Made by a program: the position numbers and the translations under genes. Of a DNA stretch of 17,750 nt, positions 14,744 through 17,750 are shown piece after piece. Source of the stretch: Promethearchaeota archaeon (GTDB taxonomy: Archaea > Asgardarchaeota > Lokiarchaeia > Sigynarchaeales > SOKP01); the NCBI GenBank assembly GCA_016839845.1, contig JAEOTL010000222.1, forward strand, positions 1 through 17,750, written 5' to 3'. Within the stretch, counting starts at the first letter, position 1. Each line of letters begins with the position of its first letter. The notes under the pieces are model-generated. The model had not been told where the DNA came from and did no database searches. It was given only the letters and a program-made list of their open reading frames with translations.

Positions 14744-15841
14744 TTACAGTTTATTCCAAAACTCAGTAGGGGTAAGAAATTCCTTAATTTTAGAAAAAGG
14801 ACATACTGCAATACATTTCCCACAATCGCTACTGTTTTCAATCCAGAATTCAAAGCATTTTTCGCCATCAATATAATATTTCTTAACCCCGGGATTATTA
14901 GAGATATTTACACTATTAAAATTGGGTTCCTTTTCTTTTGATATCGCTTCGGTTTCGCATACCTCCGCACACTTAAGACAACTGCTGCAATACTTTGCAA
15001 CAGAATTAATGAAATTGGTATTCGGTGCGTCGGAAACTAACGGCATGTCAGTAAAGACTTTACAAATCCTTACACATGGTCCAAATTCAGGAGTAATCAA
15101 AAGACCTAATCGACCAACTCCCCCAAGTCCTGCATCAACAGCTAAGGGGATGCTTAACGCTGTATCATTTCCACATTGAATAGCCCGAAATCCTAAGTTT
15201 CTAATGAACTCCCCAATACACGAGATAACGAATGCCATCCTCGAATATGCTATAGCAACTGCTGCAGCAGCTGGCTGTGCTGGAGCAGTAGAGATTGCAT
15301 CCTGATCCATTTCAATTGCCATTACTATTGCTTTGTCAATTCCTTCTGGTAATTCAATTGGTTGTTCAAGCAAGGAAAGGCCCTCCTTTTTTCCCTCTCT
15401 TAAATCACCTTTAGAATCTTTTTCACTTCTCGAAGAAGGCCTAATAAAACCGGTCTTATAAATCCATTTTTTATTGATATCGGTAATGCCTACTAAAGAT
15501 GCCCCATAAAATTTCGCAACTTTTTTTACTTTTTGAGTAATCTCTTGAGGGTCTTCGATTCGTACTTTTGATTTCTGCCATTCTGTTCCATACTCACTCC
15601 CATATTGAGTATCCCTAGTCCATGCAAATGCAAGGGGAAATTTTTCGTATACAGTCCATCCCGCTTCAACAAACCCAAAATCAAGGTGTGTGTATCCCTC
15701 ATTGCCAGATTGGATATGTTTCATAATATTTGTATGGAACATCTGCCTATAAGTTGGCAATGATTTATCCCATAAGCGTCTAAAAAGCATATTATTTTTG
15801 GCTTCGAAACGTTGATAAACAGACTCGTCAATTTCATACAT
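14744..15841 (-). CDS. Cytosolic reductive-dehalogenase-like corrinoid iron-sulfur protein
   Basis: This 365-residue protein matches the reductive dehalogenase (RdhA) domain, which uses cobalamin and two [4Fe-4S] clusters to cleave carbon-halogen bonds. The corrinoid-domain signature is GNDTALSIP (224-232), AGLGGVGRLGLLITPEFGP (237-255) and TDMPL (264-268). Cluster 1 is C285-x2-C288-x2-C291-x3-C295. Cluster 2 is Cys329, then C340-x2-C343-x3-C347-Pro, the classic RdhA spacing. The N-terminal region has no Tat signal and no hydrophobic segment, and no RdhB-type membrane anchor gene is nearby, so it is predicted to be cytosolic and not a standard respiratory enzyme. Substrate and even true dehalogenase activity are unknown; non-dehalogenating members of the superfamily exist. 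It is first in an apparent operon with the Gfo/Idh/MocA gene. Confidence 0.87.
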   Translation of the reverse strand: MYEIDESVYQRFEAKNNMLFRRLWDKSLPTYRQMFHTNIMKHIQSGNEGYTHLDFGFVEAGWTVYEKFPLAFAWTRDTQYGSEYGTEWQKSKVRIEDPQEITQKVKKVAKFYGASLVGITDINKKWIYKTGFIRPSSRSEKDSKGDLREGKKEGLSLLEQPIELPEGIDKAIVMAIEMDQDAISTAPAQPAAAAVAIAYSRMAFVISCIGEFIRNLGFRAIQCGNDTALSIPLAVDAGLGGVGRLGLLITPEFGPCVRICKVFTDMPLVSDAPNTNFINSVAKYCSSCLKCAEVCETEAISKEKEPNFNSVNISNNPGVKKYYIDGEKCFEFWIENSSDCGKCIAVCPFSKIKEFLTPTEFWNKL

Positions 15842-15965
15842 TTATTGTAACTTACCCCATTCAAGTTTAATATGTTATTATTTTATCCTAAAAAATAAAA
15901 GTTTTTGATGAGAGAAATATAGATATTTTTTAAAATCAAAAAAATTTCTTAATGTGGAATAATTA
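15842..15965. promoter_or_regulatory. Divergent promoter region, RdhA-like and Lin0512 genes
   Basis: For the minus-strand gene, GGGGTAAG (15851-15858) is a strong Shine-Dalgarno nine bases before the ATG. ATATTAAA (15866-15873) is the nearest TATA-like box but would leave the Shine-Dalgarno untranscribed, so AAAATAATAA (about 15876-15885) may be the working box. For the plus-strand gene, TTTTTAAAATC (15926-15936) lies 30-40 bases before the ATG and GTGG (15954-15957) is a weak Shine-Dalgarno. Confidence 0.4.
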
Positions 15966-16346
15966 ATGAATAAGCGTTTTTTAACAGAGCTAGGAACAGG
16001 AGTTGACCAACATGGACATGATAATGATTGTACTCAAGCTGCAATTAAAGCAGTTAAGAATGCAATCGCTAATAATTGTTTAACTGGATTATCAGATATT
16101 TGTGGTATAACAGAGCCCAAAGATTTAGCGCGGATGCTAGTACATGTTAAAATCGGAGCCCCATATCCAGATAGTATCGATGGAGATAAGGTGTTAAAAA
16201 CCATTCCCTTTGGAGTGAAATCTATAGAAATCGTATCAGGAGGCTTACTTGCTAGGGGTATGATGATTAAAGAATTAGGGGACACATCAGATCAAATCAT
16301 AATGTGCAATGCTGCCGTTTCTGTATCAATTAAGCCGGTTTCTTAG
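15966..16346 (+). CDS. Lin0512-family protein
   Basis: This 126-residue protein matches the small Lin0512 family of unknown function. The recognisable features are ELGTGVDQHGHDNDCTQAAI (8-27) with a His16/His18/Asp19/Asp21/Cys22 cluster, VHVKIGAPYPDSID (59-72) and FGVKSIEIVSGGLLARG (82-98). The His/Asp/Cys-rich N-terminus could bind a metal or form an active site, but no function is established that I can name. It diverges from the RdhA-like gene and converges with the QueG/RdhA-like gene, whose 3' end overlaps its own by 17 bases. The position between two corrinoid/iron-sulfur family genes may be meaningful or chance. Confidence 0.8.
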   Translation: MNKRFLTELGTGVDQHGHDNDCTQAAIKAVKNAIANNCLTGLSDICGITEPKDLARMLVHVKIGAPYPDSIDGDKVLKTIPFGVKSIEIVSGGLLARGMMIKELGDTSDQIIMCNAAVSVSIKPVS

Positions 16347-16989
16347 TAAATGGACAGGCTTCAATACAAGTATTGCACCACACTACTGTATGCGGGGATA
16401 AATATTTCCAATTAGCTCTTGCCCATTCATCACAAATTTTTTTTGTATATTTCCCATCAACGAACGCATTTGCTGGGCATTCTGTGATACATTTCTCACA
16501 ATCTTCACAATATTTATTTTCTTGGATGGGATCCCCGCAAATTAACGGAGCATTTGTGACAATTGCCCGTAATCTTACTTGTGATCCAAAGTTTGGAGTA
16601 ATTAACAAATTATTTTTACCTATTGGGCCAATTCCTGCTAATGCAGCAGAATCCTTCAAAAATAATCCTGGTGCATATGAGATAACTACAGATTCAAAGC
16701 TCTTCTTCGTTAGGTATCTTTTTACCCTATTTGCAAAATTCTCTATAATCGAATCTGCAAATTGATAATTCCTGTTTTCATCCGGAATATAATTCCATGC
16801 GTCAAGTATCAAGTCATATAAATGAAATCCAATAACAATAACAGTTTTCACATCTTTTAAAAAAGTCTGAGGTCTATGCTGTTCTTGAAATCGATCAAAT
16901 AAATCTGGGTTTGCGAAGCCTACAACATCTATACCAATCTTCTTGCAATATTCTTTGACTTCTTCTGTAAGGTTTTGATCCCTTTCCAA
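16330..16989 (-). CDS. Short QueG/RdhA-like iron-sulfur protein
   Basis: This 219-residue protein belongs to the superfamily joining epoxyqueuosine reductase (QueG) and reductive dehalogenases. The core motif AGIGPIGKNNLLITPNFGSQVRLRAIVT (118-145 region) is shared with the RdhA-like neighbour. Two [4Fe-4S] sites follow: C161-x2-C164-x2-C167-x3-C171-Pro, and Cys186 then C205-x2-C208-x3-C212-Pro. It is much shorter than QueG and lacks its C-terminal HEAT-like extension. The Asp-x-x-Pro segment expected before the core, which holds the QueG proton-donor Asp, reads SYAPG, with Tyr105 near the expected place. The start must be the TTG at 16989, behind an AGGT Shine-Dalgarno, because an in-frame stop lies just upstream and no early ATG exists. 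Its 3' end overlaps the Lin0512 gene. A redox role is likely; the substrate is unknown. Confidence 0.85.
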   Translation of the reverse strand: MERDQNLTEEVKEYCKKIGIDVVGFANPDLFDRFQEQHRPQTFLKDVKTVIVIGFHLYDLILDAWNYIPDENRNYQFADSIIENFANRVKRYLTKKSFESVVISYAPGLFLKDSAALAGIGPIGKNNLLITPNFGSQVRLRAIVTNAPLICGDPIQENKYCEDCEKCITECPANAFVDGKYTKKICDEWARANWKYLSPHTVVWCNTCIEACPFTKKPA

Positions 16990-17048
16990 AGTAATAACCT
17001 AACTTTTAAGCATTATTAAATGAGTAGTATAAGTAATCCAAGTTAAAT

Positions 17049-17750
17049 TCATCTATTGTTTCCAAAAGATAAATTTTTTACCCCAATCTCAGTTTCGGCA
17101 TACTGTTTTAAAGCATCCCACTGCTCTTCTGTTGTCCCATAATACTTAAAAACCGCAATTCCTGCTCCAAAATCAAAAGTTCTCAGTTGCTTTACCATTT
17201 CATCAGTTCTACATTCTACCGAATTGGTTATAGCCAAAACAGGACTTTTATACTCTTTAGCTCTTTTTTTCATATTTCTAATAAAATACCAATAAAAAAA
17301 ATCACCTATTTTCCCCCAATAATAGCCATCATCTCGAGTTCCCATCAGATAAGGATATTCCATTGGGGAAGAAATATCTAATATTGATGATAAAGCGGTC
17401 CAATCTTGACCAAGTCGTTTCTGGGAGAGAAATTTTCTTGGTCCTGGAAGGCAAAACCACCCTGACATACAATTTTGATCTGTTGATTTTATTGAATTGT
17501 GAAGCTTCAAGGCATATGCTGTAATTGTATTAGATTTAAAGTCATACCACTCTCTACTTCTAAGTAATTTTGGTTTTTTTCCGTATTTTTCTCGAAACTT
17601 TTCTACACAGCGCTCACATGCACATAAGTCAGAAAAAGCATTGTCATATCTGATGTAATCAGCAAAAAAACCTTGTATAGAATAATTCCTTATAACTTCC
17701 TTCGTAAGATCTAAAAGATAGTCAATATGTGCACTATTAGGACACATGAA
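17049..17750 (-). CDS. TIM-barrel glycosidase-like protein (N-terminus outside window)
   Basis: At least 233 residues are visible; the frame continues past the ATG at 17747 to the window edge, so the true start lies outside. The stretch IQGFFADYIRYDN (about residues 24-36 of the visible protein) is the kind of beta-strand end with an acidic residue found in putative glycoside hydrolases with a TIM barrel. It is followed at once by CACERC (42-47), a cysteine group also common in such uncharacterised barrel proteins. Later strands include DISSPMEYPYLMG and VLAITNSVECR, and the C-terminus ends in a helix and short tail. The catalytic residues and substrate cannot be assigned. It lies 59 bases upstream of the QueG/RdhA-like gene on the same strand and could share its transcript. 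Confidence 0.6.
   Translation of the reverse strand, partial: FMCPNSAHIDYLLDLTKEVIRNYSIQGFFADYIRYDNAFSDLCACERCVEKFREKYGKKPKLLRSREWYDFKSNTITAYALKLHNSIKSTDQNCMSGWFCLPGPRKFLSQKRLGQDWTALSSILDISSPMEYPYLMGTRDDGYYWGKIGDFFYWYFIRNMKKRAKEYKSPVLAITNSVECRTDEMVKQLRTFDFGAGIAVFKYYGTTEEQWDALKQYAETEIGVKNLSFGNNR

Noticed and set aside
14744..15841. Twin-arginine signal in the RdhA-like protein (FRRLWDK near residue 20)
   Set aside because: The arginine pair is not followed by the RRxFLK pattern, a hydrophobic core or a cleavage site, so it is not a Tat signal.
1..17750. tRNA, rRNA, CRISPR array, insertion sequence or attachment site
   Set aside because: No tRNA-like TTCGA loop with matching arms, no regularly spaced repeats, no transposase or integrase and no duplicated target ends were seen by reading both strands; a covariance-model search would be the decisive test for small RNAs.

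Overview
The window is AT-rich archaeal chromosome, most likely from an Asgard archaeon (Lokiarchaeia-like). The evidence is a two-repeat TATA-binding protein, an archaeal-type deoxyhypusine synthase family protein, AT-rich TATA boxes close to start codons, and two Rab/Ras-type small GTPases beside a V4R (TRAPP/Bet3-fold) protein. This assignment comes from gene content alone; there is no rRNA or tRNA gene here to confirm it.

Layout. Bases 1-767 (+) hold the C-terminal end of a winged-helix-like protein and a small orphan. Bases 867-3807 (-) form an information and signalling block: TBP, small GTPase 1, V4R protein, thioredoxin-like protein and small GTPase 2. The last three look like one operon transcribed from 3807 downward. 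Bases 3957-6267 carry a CinA-type nicotinamide-nucleotide amidase (+), an M29 aminopeptidase-like protein (-) and a longin-like small protein (+). Bases 6280-9887 (-) form an apparent operon argS - agmatinase - deoxyhypusine synthase family, joining arginine use to polyamine and hypusine chemistry.

Bases 9997-13655 (+) encode a DegT/StrS PLP aminotransferase, a small orphan protein and a FATP-like long-chain acyl-CoA synthetase. Bases 13659-15841 (-) encode a Gfo/Idh/MocA oxidoreductase downstream of a cytosolic reductive-dehalogenase-like protein. A Lin0512-family gene (+) follows at 15966-16346. A short QueG/RdhA-like iron-sulfur protein (-) overlaps its 3' end, and a TIM-barrel glycosidase-like protein (-) runs off the right edge.

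The most interesting points are these: (i) the GTPase - thioredoxin - V4R - GTPase cluster, with a longin-like gene 2 kb away, which resembles the parts list of a TRAPP-type GTPase exchange factor; (ii) two relatives of the corrinoid/iron-sulfur reductive dehalogenase and QueG family flanking a Lin0512 gene; (iii) a TBP with a long acidic N-terminal tail; and (iv) a deoxyhypusine-synthase-family protein that keeps the catalytic lysine, seems to lack the usual histidine, and is translationally coupled to agmatinase. No mobile element, CRISPR array, rRNA or tRNA was recognised. No gene-free stretch exceeds 300 bases; the longest is 1536-1768.
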